Below are positions 1 to 5,635 of a stretch of DNA of 7,324 nucleotides, in pieces. Numbering within the stretch: position 1 is the first letter of the stretch; each line of letters starts with the position of its first letter. Made by a program: the position numbers and the translations under genes. The DNA comes from Candidatus Bathyarchaeota archaeon (lineage in GTDB: Archaea; Thermoproteota; Bathyarchaeia; 40CM-2-53-6). The notes under the pieces are model-generated. The model was not told where the DNA came from. It searched no databases and was given only the letters and a program-made list of their open reading frames with translations. The stretch lies in assembly GCA_005883085.1 (NCBI GenBank), contig VBAY01000081.1, positions 1 through 7,324 of the forward strand, read 5' to 3'.

Positions 1-593
1 CAGGAATGATGAAGAAACTTGGAGCTAGATACCAACAACTAAGGTGGGGCCTTTCGCCAGTAGTTGTGGGCTGTCGGGGACAGGTCGGACCAGGATCGGC
101 TGTGCCACACGCGGTTTTCTCGAAGCGGAGAATCCGGAGAGGGGATGTATTGGTTACTGAGGCAGGTGTCGAAGTCGGAGGATACACTAGCGAGCTCGAA
201 CGCACGGTTATCGTTGGGAAAGCCGGGAGCAGAGAGAAGAAATACTTCGAGACCATGCTGAGAGCTCAGGACGCCGCACTAAGCACATTCAAGCCGGGCG
301 TTGCCTGTTCCCAGGTTGAGGCCGCAGCTCGGAAGACGGTTGAGGCGGCCGGTCTGACCGGCGCTCTTCGCCACCACGTTGGCCACGGCATTGGAATCGA
401 TGGCCATGAGCTACCGTGGCTCGACCCAGGCGAGAAGACGATCATGAAGACAGGAATGGTGTTCTCGTGCGAACCAGGACTCTACATTCCCGGCTTCGCC
501 GGGTTCCGACATTCAGACACGATAGTAATAACCAAGAACGGAATGAACTTCATAACACACTATCCACGCGACCTGGAAAAACTGACAGTCTAG
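1..593 (+). CDS. M24-family metallopeptidase-like protein (Xaa-Pro peptidase/creatinase fold), 5' end cut by window edge
   Basis: This is the C-terminal pita-bread domain of an M24 protein, a family of cytoplasmic aminopeptidases and prolidases that also includes creatinase-type hydrolases. The frame is open to the left edge. The first ATG (6) lies inside a conserved-looking region, so the start and the N-terminal creatinase-like domain are probably outside the window. Numbering from that ATG, visible motifs are the PHA segment at 34-36, GGYTSELERT at 58-67, GHGIG at 126-130, HELP at 134-137, EPGLY at 156-160 and FRHSDT at 167-172. Aligned by eye with canonical M24 metal ligands (Asp, Asp, His, Glu, Glu), this protein has Glu52, Glu63, His127, Glu156 and Ser170. 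Both aspartates are therefore glutamate and the last glutamate is serine. The fold assignment is firm. Peptidase activity is not, and a creatinase-like or other hydrolase role is possible. The gene converges with the small gene at 611-832. Confidence 0.85.
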   Translation, partial: GMMKKLGARYQQLRWGLSPVVVGCRGQVGPGSAVPHAVFSKRRIRRGDVLVTEAGVEVGGYTSELERTVIVGKAGSREKKYFETMLRAQDAALSTFKPGVACSQVEAAARKTVEAAGLTGALRHHVGHGIGIDGHELPWLDPGEKTIMKTGMVFSCEPGLYIPGFAGFRHSDTIVITKNGMNFITHYPRDLEKLTV

Positions 594-610
594 CAGAACT
601 GAACCGGATT

Positions 611-832
611 CTACGTCCACAAGGCACTGGGCAGAGCCTTCTCTGCTGGAGGAGAAACATGATGATCGTGGTAGGTCTCTCCGCAGTGTGGACATTTGAG
701 ATTCCTTCGCCACATTCGGTAGATCAGTTTGAGCCCAACGTAAGTCAAAGCGAAAACGACTATACCTGCGATCGCGGATGCGACTGCAGAGTCTACGTTC
801 ATTATGAAGATGAAATAATGAATGTCGACCAA
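611..832 (-). CDS. small membrane protein with C-terminal CPHCG/His cluster, function unknown
   Basis: This encodes 73 residues of unrecognised family. The N-terminal half holds one strongly hydrophobic helix (about residues 14-37, rich in Ala, Val and Ile). A basic MWRR stretch at 40-43 would place the C-terminus in the cytoplasm. A short polar tail follows with Cys47-Pro-His-Cys50-Gly and then His55, His57 and His58, which could bind one zinc ion. The start is a TTG codon at 832, chosen because GAGGTC (840-845, minus strand) sits 7 nt before it. The first ATG, at 802, has no ribosome-binding site and would still keep the helix and Cys motif. The helix-basic-CxxC architecture looks like a real protein rather than a shadow. 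The gene ends 17 nt from the end of the converging M24 gene. A plus-strand frame crossing the same bases shows no protein-like features. Confidence 0.55.
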   Translation of the reverse strand: MVDIHYFIFIMNVDSAVASAIAGIVVFALTYVGLKLIYRMWRRNLKCPHCGETYHDHHVSPPAEKALPSALWT

Positions 833-839
833 TTCAAGA

Positions 840-845
840 GACCTC
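840..845 (-). promoter_or_regulatory. Shine-Dalgarno site for the 611-832 gene
   Basis: The minus strand reads GAGGTC here, matching the archaeal anti-SD consensus (GGAGGTGATC) over its core. It lies 7 nt before the TTG at 832. It favours TTG over the downstream ATG at 802, which has no such motif. Confidence 0.45.
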
Positions 846-920
846 TAACACGACACGAGCGAGGTGTGGACGCATGAGTGGACAGAGTTTGGCGCTCATA
901 GGCTATAATGCGAAACTTGC

Positions 921-930
921 GGTATAAACC
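921..930 (-). promoter_or_regulatory. possible archaeal TATA box for the 611-832 gene
   Basis: The minus strand reads GGTTTATACC, a good archaeal TATA-like core. Transcription would start about 25 nt downstream, near 897, leaving a leader of about 65 nt before the TTG start. A second AT-rich core (GCATTATAGC, 901-910 region) lies closer and is an alternative. No clear BRE was identified. The stretch 833-1026 holds no other feature except a T-run near 980. Confidence 0.3.
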
Positions 931-979
931 TACCTCGAAATCAAAGGCGCAAACTGAGCCGATAGGTATCTGTTTATTG

Positions 980-984
980 AAAAA
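980..984 (-). terminator. possible T-run terminator after the Cys-rich gene
   Basis: The minus strand carries five consecutive T residues within an AT-rich patch, about 43 nt after the stop of the 1027-1218 gene. Archaeal RNA polymerase commonly terminates at short oligo-T runs without a hairpin. I see no stem in front of it, so this is a weak call. Confidence 0.25.
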
Positions 985-1026
985 TACATCCTACTCTAAG
1001 AGACTTTCTGGAATCTTGCTAGGAAG

Positions 1027-1218
1027 TCAGGCCTGACTGGTCGGCGGGGTAGTCTGAACTGGTTTCAAGACCTCGTCCGCGTGAGTGATCTTGACCAGCC
1101 CTTTGAGAAGGAGCCGATTCGTTATCTTCGCGCAGACATCACAGTCTTTACCCGGACAATACCCTTTTAGAAAGTTCTCGCACTTCCATCGATAATTCTC
1201 TATCTCAACAGTGGACAT
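1027..1218 (-). CDS. 63-residue Cys-rich protein, function unknown
   Basis: This is a small protein I do not recognise. Its notable feature is a cysteine cluster near the N-terminus, Cys13, Cys21, Cys26 and Cys29 (spacing C-x7-C-x4-C-x2-C), in a segment rich in Lys and Asp. That pattern would suit a zinc or Fe-S site. The middle is a short amphipathic stretch (TNRLLLKGLVKI) and the tail is Pro/Thr/Gln-rich and probably disordered. There is no membrane helix or signal peptide. The ATG at 1218 is the only sensible start. Its ribosome-binding site is poor: AAAGG lies 10 nt upstream. The first 14 bases overlap the end of the acyl-CoA dehydrogenase remnant in another frame, so transcription may come from there or from the synthase gene further upstream. 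The ordered cysteines argue for a real gene, but its short length keeps this uncertain. Confidence 0.5.
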   Translation of the reverse strand: MSTVEIENYRWKCENFLKGYCPGKDCDVCAKITNRLLLKGLVKITHADEVLKPVQTTPPTSQA

Positions 1219-1504
1219 ACAGACGAGGCCTTTGACGATTGGCCTGAAGCATGAAATCGACTAAAGTATCGCGTAACTTCACGCAAAAGCGGCCGGTAAC
1301 ATCATGAAGGTCGGCCCATTTCCTTGTACACCTCTGCAGAGACTCGTGCGCCACCTCGAAGGCAGTTTCCGTCGCGTACAGCTTAGCCACCCTGCCTTCC
1401 TTTTTGGCCTCCTCTCCTCGATCGAGAACTCGGGCAGCATGAAGAATGAGCAGTCGAGAAGCTTCAAGCTTGATAGCCAGTTCCGCCCGAATGTATGAGT
1501 TTAG
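1205..1504 (-). pseudogene. C-terminal remnant of an acyl-CoA dehydrogenase
   Basis: About 98 residues read in one frame resemble the C-terminal helical domain of flavin acyl-CoA dehydrogenases, which oxidise acyl-CoA to enoyl-CoA in beta-oxidation. The recognisable parts are the helix ELAIKLEASRLLILHAARV, the following acidic/basic turn (DRGEEAKKE), then the helix RVAKLYATETAFEVAHESLQ, which matches the family's 'AKxxAsExA...a.Q' helix. Further on, LRDTLVDFMLQANRQ aligns position by position with the usual RDAxxxxILEGTxEI segment. The Gly-rich GGxGY stretch that should follow the Gln is gone. A neighbouring frame reads VQGNGPTF there, which suggests two compensating frameshifts. The N-terminal and middle domains, with the FAD-binding site and the catalytic base, are absent. 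The fragment begins only about 26 nt after the synthase stop. The frame extends upstream to 1636 but there it only shadows the synthase gene. It is very unlikely to make an enzyme. Confidence 0.65.
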
Positions 1505-1529
1505 CCAGCCCGGCGGAGTTGGTATGTGT

Positions 1530-3113
1530 CTAGGCGTATTGGGTTGGCGCGATAACGATCGGCTTCGGCTTAGTAACAACTGCGACGGCCTCCCGGAATA
1601 CTGGCCTATAAGCGATTCCGTAGAGGATGAGTCCATCTTTCCCCTCGTAGTCGAGCCTTCTGATGACCCCTTCCAGTCGGACCCCTGGTTTCAAATCCGA
1701 GACATCCGCGTCGACGAACAGCACCTTGTTTTTTTCGAGGAGTTCGAAGTTTGAGGTCCATCTCTTCTTGAAGGGAAGCTTTGCGACGTTCTTCAGCTTC
1801 GCAAATCGTGGAAAGCGTTTCTTCTCCATCGGTCCCGGACAGTCGGAGGCCAGACAGGTCTCTCTCGCGGGATAATAGATCCTATTGCACCCCTTGCAAA
1901 GAGAGAGCGAGAAGTAACTTCCATTGACCGATTCAATCTCGCCGACCAGTCGCGGAATCTCTAATCTTCGCTTAATTCTTGAAAGTCGTTCGCGAATCAA
2001 ATCATGGTATGTGTCTATTCTGATCTCAGATTTCCGTTCGACATAGTCCATCACGGTGGGAGCTCGTCCTCTCTTTTCCTCGATTCCATCCTGTACCTCA
2101 AACCAAGTCGCGTTTGAATAAGCTCCGGAGCCGTAGGACACACCCAGAACCTGATCGCCCGGCCTTGCTTTGTCGAAAAGTGAGGCGAGGGAAATCATCG
2201 TAGAGGCAGCATACGTATTTCCAGTATCCAGCACTCTGAGCCAGGGCTTGATCTTCTTCTCAATATCTTGCTCGGTGAGTCTCATCCGTTCAGAGATAGA
2301 TGAATCGCCAACGTATGGGATTTCGTCCTGTGTTAGCGCGTTGCACGTCTTCATCGGAAGATACCCCGATGGCTGGTGAAATGTTATCCAGTCAAAGTCT
2401 GATAAAGAGAGATCGGGATGCTTGCGGAGCAGGTTGGCGATCGCACCGATGATATGTGATTTGTATGCCTCAACAGTCGTCCTGCCGAAGTGTTTGGGAA
2501 CAGCGGATTCCTCACGTCTCCAAAAGTCCATGAAGAGGCTTGAATACGGCGCAATGTCCTCGATACTCGCGATAAGATCACTCTTCCCTAAGACAAAAGC
2601 TCCAGCACCCGCACCAGCCGAGTACTCTAGAGGGTCCCCACGTTCAGCCTGAGCAACGTCCGACCCAATCGCAAGACCGTATTTTATTCGCCCGCTTCGA
2701 ATCTCAGCGTCAATGAAACCGACCCCTTGCATTCCGGAATTGCAAGCACCTTCAAGATCAGCAATGAATACATTCTCCCCGACACCGACAAAAGACGCGA
2801 CGTGTCGCGCAATGGTTCCAACTGCGTAGGGCTTAGACTCTGAACCAGCAGTGACGCTCCCAATTTCGCTAGGGGAGATCCCGGCCATTCGTATAGCATT
2901 CTCCGCCGCCTCAGTGGCGATGGTCATCGTGTCCTCGGTATGACCCGCCACGGCTTTTTCACGTAGAAGAAGTCCATGTCTAACCTTCTCTAGAACCTTT
3001 TCTAGTTCTTTCCCCCGCTTCTTCTCTCGCTCCCTCACAATCTTCGCAGTCTCAATCCGTTCTCGGGGGATGTAAACCCCGTAACCAACGATCCCAACTT
3101 TACCATGACTCAT
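1530..3113 (-). CDS. HMG-CoA synthase-like protein fused to a C-terminal DUF35 (zinc ribbon/OB-fold) domain
   Basis: This 527-residue protein has two parts. Residues 1-345 are a thiolase-fold condensing enzyme of the archaeal HMG-CoA synthase type, which joins acetyl-CoA and acetoacetyl-CoA in the mevalonate pathway. Visible are VGYGVYIP (9-16), Glu92 in GSESKPYAV, nucleophile Cys124 in GACNSGM, His246 in FHQPSGY, GNTYAAS (298-304) and SYGSGAYS (326-333). Residues 400-505 match DUF35: a zinc ribbon with Cys406, Cys409, Cys420 and Cys425, then a beta-barrel-like OB fold. In many archaea DUF35 is a separate subunit linking thiolase and synthase so that acetoacetyl-CoA is channelled; here it is fused. 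A charged helical insert (about 25-47) follows the first strand. I chose ATG 3113 because the family N-terminus begins there and GAGGG lies 7 nt upstream; the open frame extends to 3410 but is not family-like. A paralogous condensing enzyme with another substrate is possible. Confidence 0.88.
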   Translation of the reverse strand: MSHGKVGIVGYGVYIPRERIETAKIVREREKKRGKELEKVLEKVRHGLLLREKAVAGHTEDTMTIATEAAENAIRMAGISPSEIGSVTAGSESKPYAVGTIARHVASFVGVGENVFIADLEGACNSGMQGVGFIDAEIRSGRIKYGLAIGSDVAQAERGDPLEYSAGAGAGAFVLGKSDLIASIEDIAPYSSLFMDFWRREESAVPKHFGRTTVEAYKSHIIGAIANLLRKHPDLSLSDFDWITFHQPSGYLPMKTCNALTQDEIPYVGDSSISERMRLTEQDIEKKIKPWLRVLDTGNTYAASTMISLASLFDKARPGDQVLGVSYGSGAYSNATWFEVQDGIEEKRGRAPTVMDYVERKSEIRIDTYHDLIRERLSRIKRRLEIPRLVGEIESVNGSYFSLSLCKGCNRIYYPARETCLASDCPGPMEKKRFPRFAKLKNVAKLPFKKRWTSNFELLEKNKVLFVDADVSDLKPGVRLEGVIRRLDYEGKDGLILYGIAYRPVFREAVAVVTKPKPIVIAPTQYA

Positions 3114-3120
3114 GAGACGA

Positions 3121-3125
3121 CCCTC
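3121..3125 (-). promoter_or_regulatory. Shine-Dalgarno site deciding the synthase start
   Basis: The minus strand reads GAGGG, 7 nt before the ATG at 3113. Together with the family-like N-terminal sequence this supports 3113 over the longer frame reaching 3410. Confidence 0.45.
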
Positions 3126-3168
3126 GGAAACATTCGATATGTGAAGAGCCACTTCTCGGCCAATACCG

Positions 3169-3176
3169 TATTTAAG
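3169..3176 (-). promoter_or_regulatory. TATA box of the HMG-CoA synthase gene
   Basis: The minus strand reads CTTAAATA, close to the archaeal TATA consensus. It lies about 56 nt before the ATG at 3113. A start site about 25 nt downstream gives a leader of roughly 30-35 nt. It is the best AT-rich core in the 260-nt divergent region (3114-3373). For the plus-strand protease I see no comparably clear box in that region. Confidence 0.45.
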
Positions 3177-3362
3177 ACTACGTTGAGCGCGGCGCGAGGA
3201 CGCGACTCGATCAGATCCCCTAGCTTTCTCCAAAAGACGAATCTTCCGTTCCACGGCACAGGCGAACAGTTTCTTCAATCCTTCTGAAACTCGAAGAGTA
3301 CTCACTTGGTTACAGTCTGTTTTTGGCGCTGGAGACCGGCTCGATGAACTAATAGCTTCTCG

Positions 3363-3367
3363 AAGGA
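3363..3367 (+). promoter_or_regulatory. Shine-Dalgarno site of the M6 protease gene
   Basis: AAGGA lies 6 nt before the ATG at 3374. An in-frame stop at 3353-3355 excludes any longer start. Confidence 0.4.
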
Positions 3368-3373
3368 CGACAG

Positions 3374-5128
3374 ATGGAATTCCGCTCCACAACGAGCATG
3401 ATTCTTGCACTGATAATTCTATCCCTCTCAGCCGGTGCCATGAATGTTCATCATCAAGAGACGAATAGCGGACTCGTCCCGAATCATTTACCCCTTGCAG
3501 CGGTGAATGGCCCTCAACGAACCATCGTAATCACGGTTCAGTTTACCGACAAAGGAAACAGTACTTCCCCTACGCAGATTCTAACGATGCTCTCAAACTT
3601 GAACAACTATTACAACGAAGACTCGTACGGAACCGTCTCATTTCAGACGAGCATGACGCCAGCGGCCACATCAAATTGGTACAATTTGACGAACTCAATG
3701 ACGTACTACGGAGCAGATACTGTATCGAGTGACAGTCAACTAGTATCTGACTCGCTGCAAGCAGCATACAACGCAGGAGTCGACCTCGCTAGCTACAAGT
3801 TTGCAATAGTAGTCCACTCAGGCAACGATGAAGCGATGACTCATGCAACCAGTGATATTCATTCCTTCACCATTCCAGGTTATGTCTTCAATCCGGCTCC
3901 CTTGATATCATACAAGATTTCCACGTCCGTGGTAGCCGAATCTGACCCGACAGGAGTTTTCTGCCATGAGGCAGGCCACCTCCTCGGGCTTCCCGACCTC
4001 TATGATTTGACCGGTCAAATCGACCCGTCGAACAACTTTTTGGGCTACTGGGAAATAATGGCCTTGGGAGAATGGAATCCGAACACTGGTAACCCATTCC
4101 AGCCTAAACCTGGCACGTATCCATCTCACCATTCTATCTGGTCGAAGATACAACTAGGCTTTGTTCCAAGCTCAAAAGTCGACGTCGTTCAACCAGGTCA
4201 AAGCGCCAACATCACCTTGAAGAACTTAGAATCTCCGACCAATGGCAACCAATCCGTTAAGATCCCTGTTGCCGCCAACAAAGATGGCTCGCTGACCTAC
4301 TATCTATTGGAGATGAGGGCAAAGATCGGCACGTATGATCAGTACCTGCCCTTTCCCTCAGATTATCCGGGCGCAGGCATTCTAATCTACGAAGTAAACG
4401 AGAGTATTGCGGCCGGGCATGGTAGCGTCCGGCTAATAGAGGCCCATCCAGGCGGAGATCTTAGCGACGCCCCCTTTGGACCATGCAATTCTCCGTGCGT
4501 TAGTGATAACACGTTCTTAGACCAGGCGAACTTCGTAAAAGTTATCGTGACAACAACCAGCCCAACTTCCTATTCGGTTCTGGTGGATCGAACAAGCGCA
4601 CCAAGGCTTCTTTTGCAAATCAACACTCCCTCGCAGGGCGTTAGCATCACCATTGACGGCGCCAACTGGACCTCGGACGCTTCAAACCAGTTGAGGCTCC
4701 CGGTGCGATATGGCCCCCACACCATTTTCATACAACCGCAAATTCCAGTGTCGATCGGATCCACAACCATTCAACTCGGGCTCACAGAGAGCTTTGCCGC
4801 ATGGGACGACGGAAGCACGTCGAACCCACGATGGGTCTCAATTGTCAAAGATAGCGTTCTAACCGCGAGCTATCGCGTCGTCATTGAGCCCTCGTTCGCC
4901 ACTGCGATCACTGCTGCGACTATTCTGGGAGTCGTTGTTCTTGCCGTTACGCTTCATCGAAGACGACATCAGGCTCTTAGCCAGACCAAGGGTTTACCGA
5001 CTTACTCTCCGCCTGAACCCGGCATGACTCAACCAGGCAATCCGTCGTCTCCGATAGCATCATTCCCAGGGAATGATAGTCTTCCTGGAGCACCCGTAAA
5101 GAGCGACAACGAGACCAAGGGCGCCTAG
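3374..5128 (+). CDS. cell-surface M6-family (immune inhibitor A-like) zinc metalloprotease with C-terminal membrane anchor
   Basis: This 584-residue protein is a secreted metalloprotease that probably degrades extracellular protein. Residues 1-22 form a signal peptide (MEFRSTTS, then a hydrophobic core ending in SAGA). The catalytic domain covers about 48-270. It contains the motif HEAGHLLGLPD, with His198, catalytic Glu199, His202 and Asp208 as candidate zinc ligands (HExxHxxGxxD). The following GYWEIMALGEW segment carries Met229, fitting the Met-turn of M6 enzymes. After it comes a beta-rich region, including a segment around 470-502 (FAAWDDGSTSNPRW...) typical of repeats in surface proteins. 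A hydrophobic helix at about 508-526 is followed by HRRRH and a Pro/Ser/Gly-rich tail, so the enzyme faces outward, held by its C-terminus. Seven N-X-S/T sequons (62, 104, 279, 292, 342, 431, 579) fit a glycosylated exported protein. The ATG at 3374 is the only start after the stop at 3353. Its last 69 nt overlap the opposing gene. Confidence 0.88.
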   Translation: MEFRSTTSMILALIILSLSAGAMNVHHQETNSGLVPNHLPLAAVNGPQRTIVITVQFTDKGNSTSPTQILTMLSNLNNYYNEDSYGTVSFQTSMTPAATSNWYNLTNSMTYYGADTVSSDSQLVSDSLQAAYNAGVDLASYKFAIVVHSGNDEAMTHATSDIHSFTIPGYVFNPAPLISYKISTSVVAESDPTGVFCHEAGHLLGLPDLYDLTGQIDPSNNFLGYWEIMALGEWNPNTGNPFQPKPGTYPSHHSIWSKIQLGFVPSSKVDVVQPGQSANITLKNLESPTNGNQSVKIPVAANKDGSLTYYLLEMRAKIGTYDQYLPFPSDYPGAGILIYEVNESIAAGHGSVRLIEAHPGGDLSDAPFGPCNSPCVSDNTFLDQANFVKVIVTTTSPTSYSVLVDRTSAPRLLLQINTPSQGVSITIDGANWTSDASNQLRLPVRYGPHTIFIQPQIPVSIGSTTIQLGLTESFAAWDDGSTSNPRWVSIVKDSVLTASYRVVIEPSFATAITAATILGVVVLAVTLHRRRHQALSQTKGLPTYSPPEPGMTQPGNPSSPIASFPGNDSLPGAPVKSDNETKGA

Positions 5129-5635
5129 CCCGAGACCGGCAGTGTTCGCGGTTCCATCCCTGGCAATCAAGACCTTCTCCGTACTTCCCAAGACTCGGGC
5201 TGAAATGTTAACGGTTTTCGATGGTTGAGAACCCTGGTTGTCGAACACGAAGCAGTATGTACCTGCCGCCCTTAGTGGAATATTGAACGACTTATTTCCC
5301 ACCGTTTGGTCCACGAGTACAGTTGGAGGGTGAGACGATGGATAGCACGACTGAGAGTCGTTCATGGCTAAGAGTTCGAAATGAATAGTTGAAGCGCCTG
5401 CACCAGACTCGAAAACTGTAACGTTTGCGTGCAATTCATTGTTCATACCGGAAAACGTGCTAATGTTCCTTGGCTGTCCAACTAGAGCACCTGCCTGTAT
5501 CGGAAACCCGTTTTGAACCCAAACGTTCTGTTCGCTAACCACTGGGGTCGTGTGGACAGCCGGGATTGAGGCATATGCGGCTAGGCCGACTACTAGGAGA
5601 GTCAGCCCAAGAACTACGAGTTTGAACTGCGTGAC
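5060..5635 (-). CDS. secreted, membrane-anchored beta-rich protein (possibly GOLD-like), with an apparent GTC start
   Basis: I do not recognise the family. From 5635 it has 191 residues. Residues 1-22 (VTQFK, then LVVLGLTLLVVGLAAYA) form a textbook signal peptide or anchor. The body has five N-X-S/T sequons and two cysteines that could pair (in SQSCYPSS and GTYCFVF). Its strand-rich segment, NIPLRAAGTYCFVFDNQG and then KTVNISARV, recalls GOLD/emp24-like beta-sandwiches; this is only a resemblance. A C-terminal helix (GLGLGALGLVVALYG) followed by SRK suggests a second anchor. The first canonical start is GTG at 5542, which would remove the signal peptide. I prefer 5635 because GGAGGA lies 6 nt upstream and the ABC ATPase stop overlaps there, but that codon is GTC and no ATG, GTG or TTG is in frame between the upstream stop and 5542. 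A GTG-to-GTC change, a sequencing error or a rare start would explain it. It is the third gene of the ABC operon. Confidence 0.65.
   Translation of the reverse strand, partial: VTQFKLVVLGLTLLVVGLAAYASIPAVHTTPVVSEQNVWVQNGFPIQAGALVGQPRNISTFSGMNNELHANVTVFESGAGASTIHFELLAMNDSQSCYPSSHPPTVLVDQTVGNKSFNIPLRAAGTYCFVFDNQGSQPSKTVNISARVLGSTEKVLIARDGTANTAGLGLGALGLVVALYGCSRKTIIPWE

Noticed and set aside
416..877. 153-codon plus-strand open frame
   Set aside because: It lies across the M24 3' end and antisense to the small membrane protein. Composition is Arg/His-rich without any fold or motif.
1270..1283. Short inverted repeat GCGTAACTTCACGC
   Set aside because: Four-base arms only, inside the pseudogene; too weak to call an operator or terminator.
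1505..1636. N-terminal 44 residues of the frame that carries the dehydrogenase remnant
   Set aside because: This part mostly overlaps the synthase end in another frame, is Ser/Arg/Pro-rich and does not resemble an acyl-CoA dehydrogenase.
1446..1754. 102-codon plus-strand open frame
   Set aside because: It is antisense to the DUF35 part of the synthase and the start of the dehydrogenase remnant, with no ribosome-binding site or recognisable feature.
3114..3410. N-terminal extension of the synthase frame to 3410 (99 extra residues)
   Set aside because: The extra residues show no domain or signal peptide and would overlap the protease start. The family N-terminus and a Shine-Dalgarno motif both point to ATG 3113.
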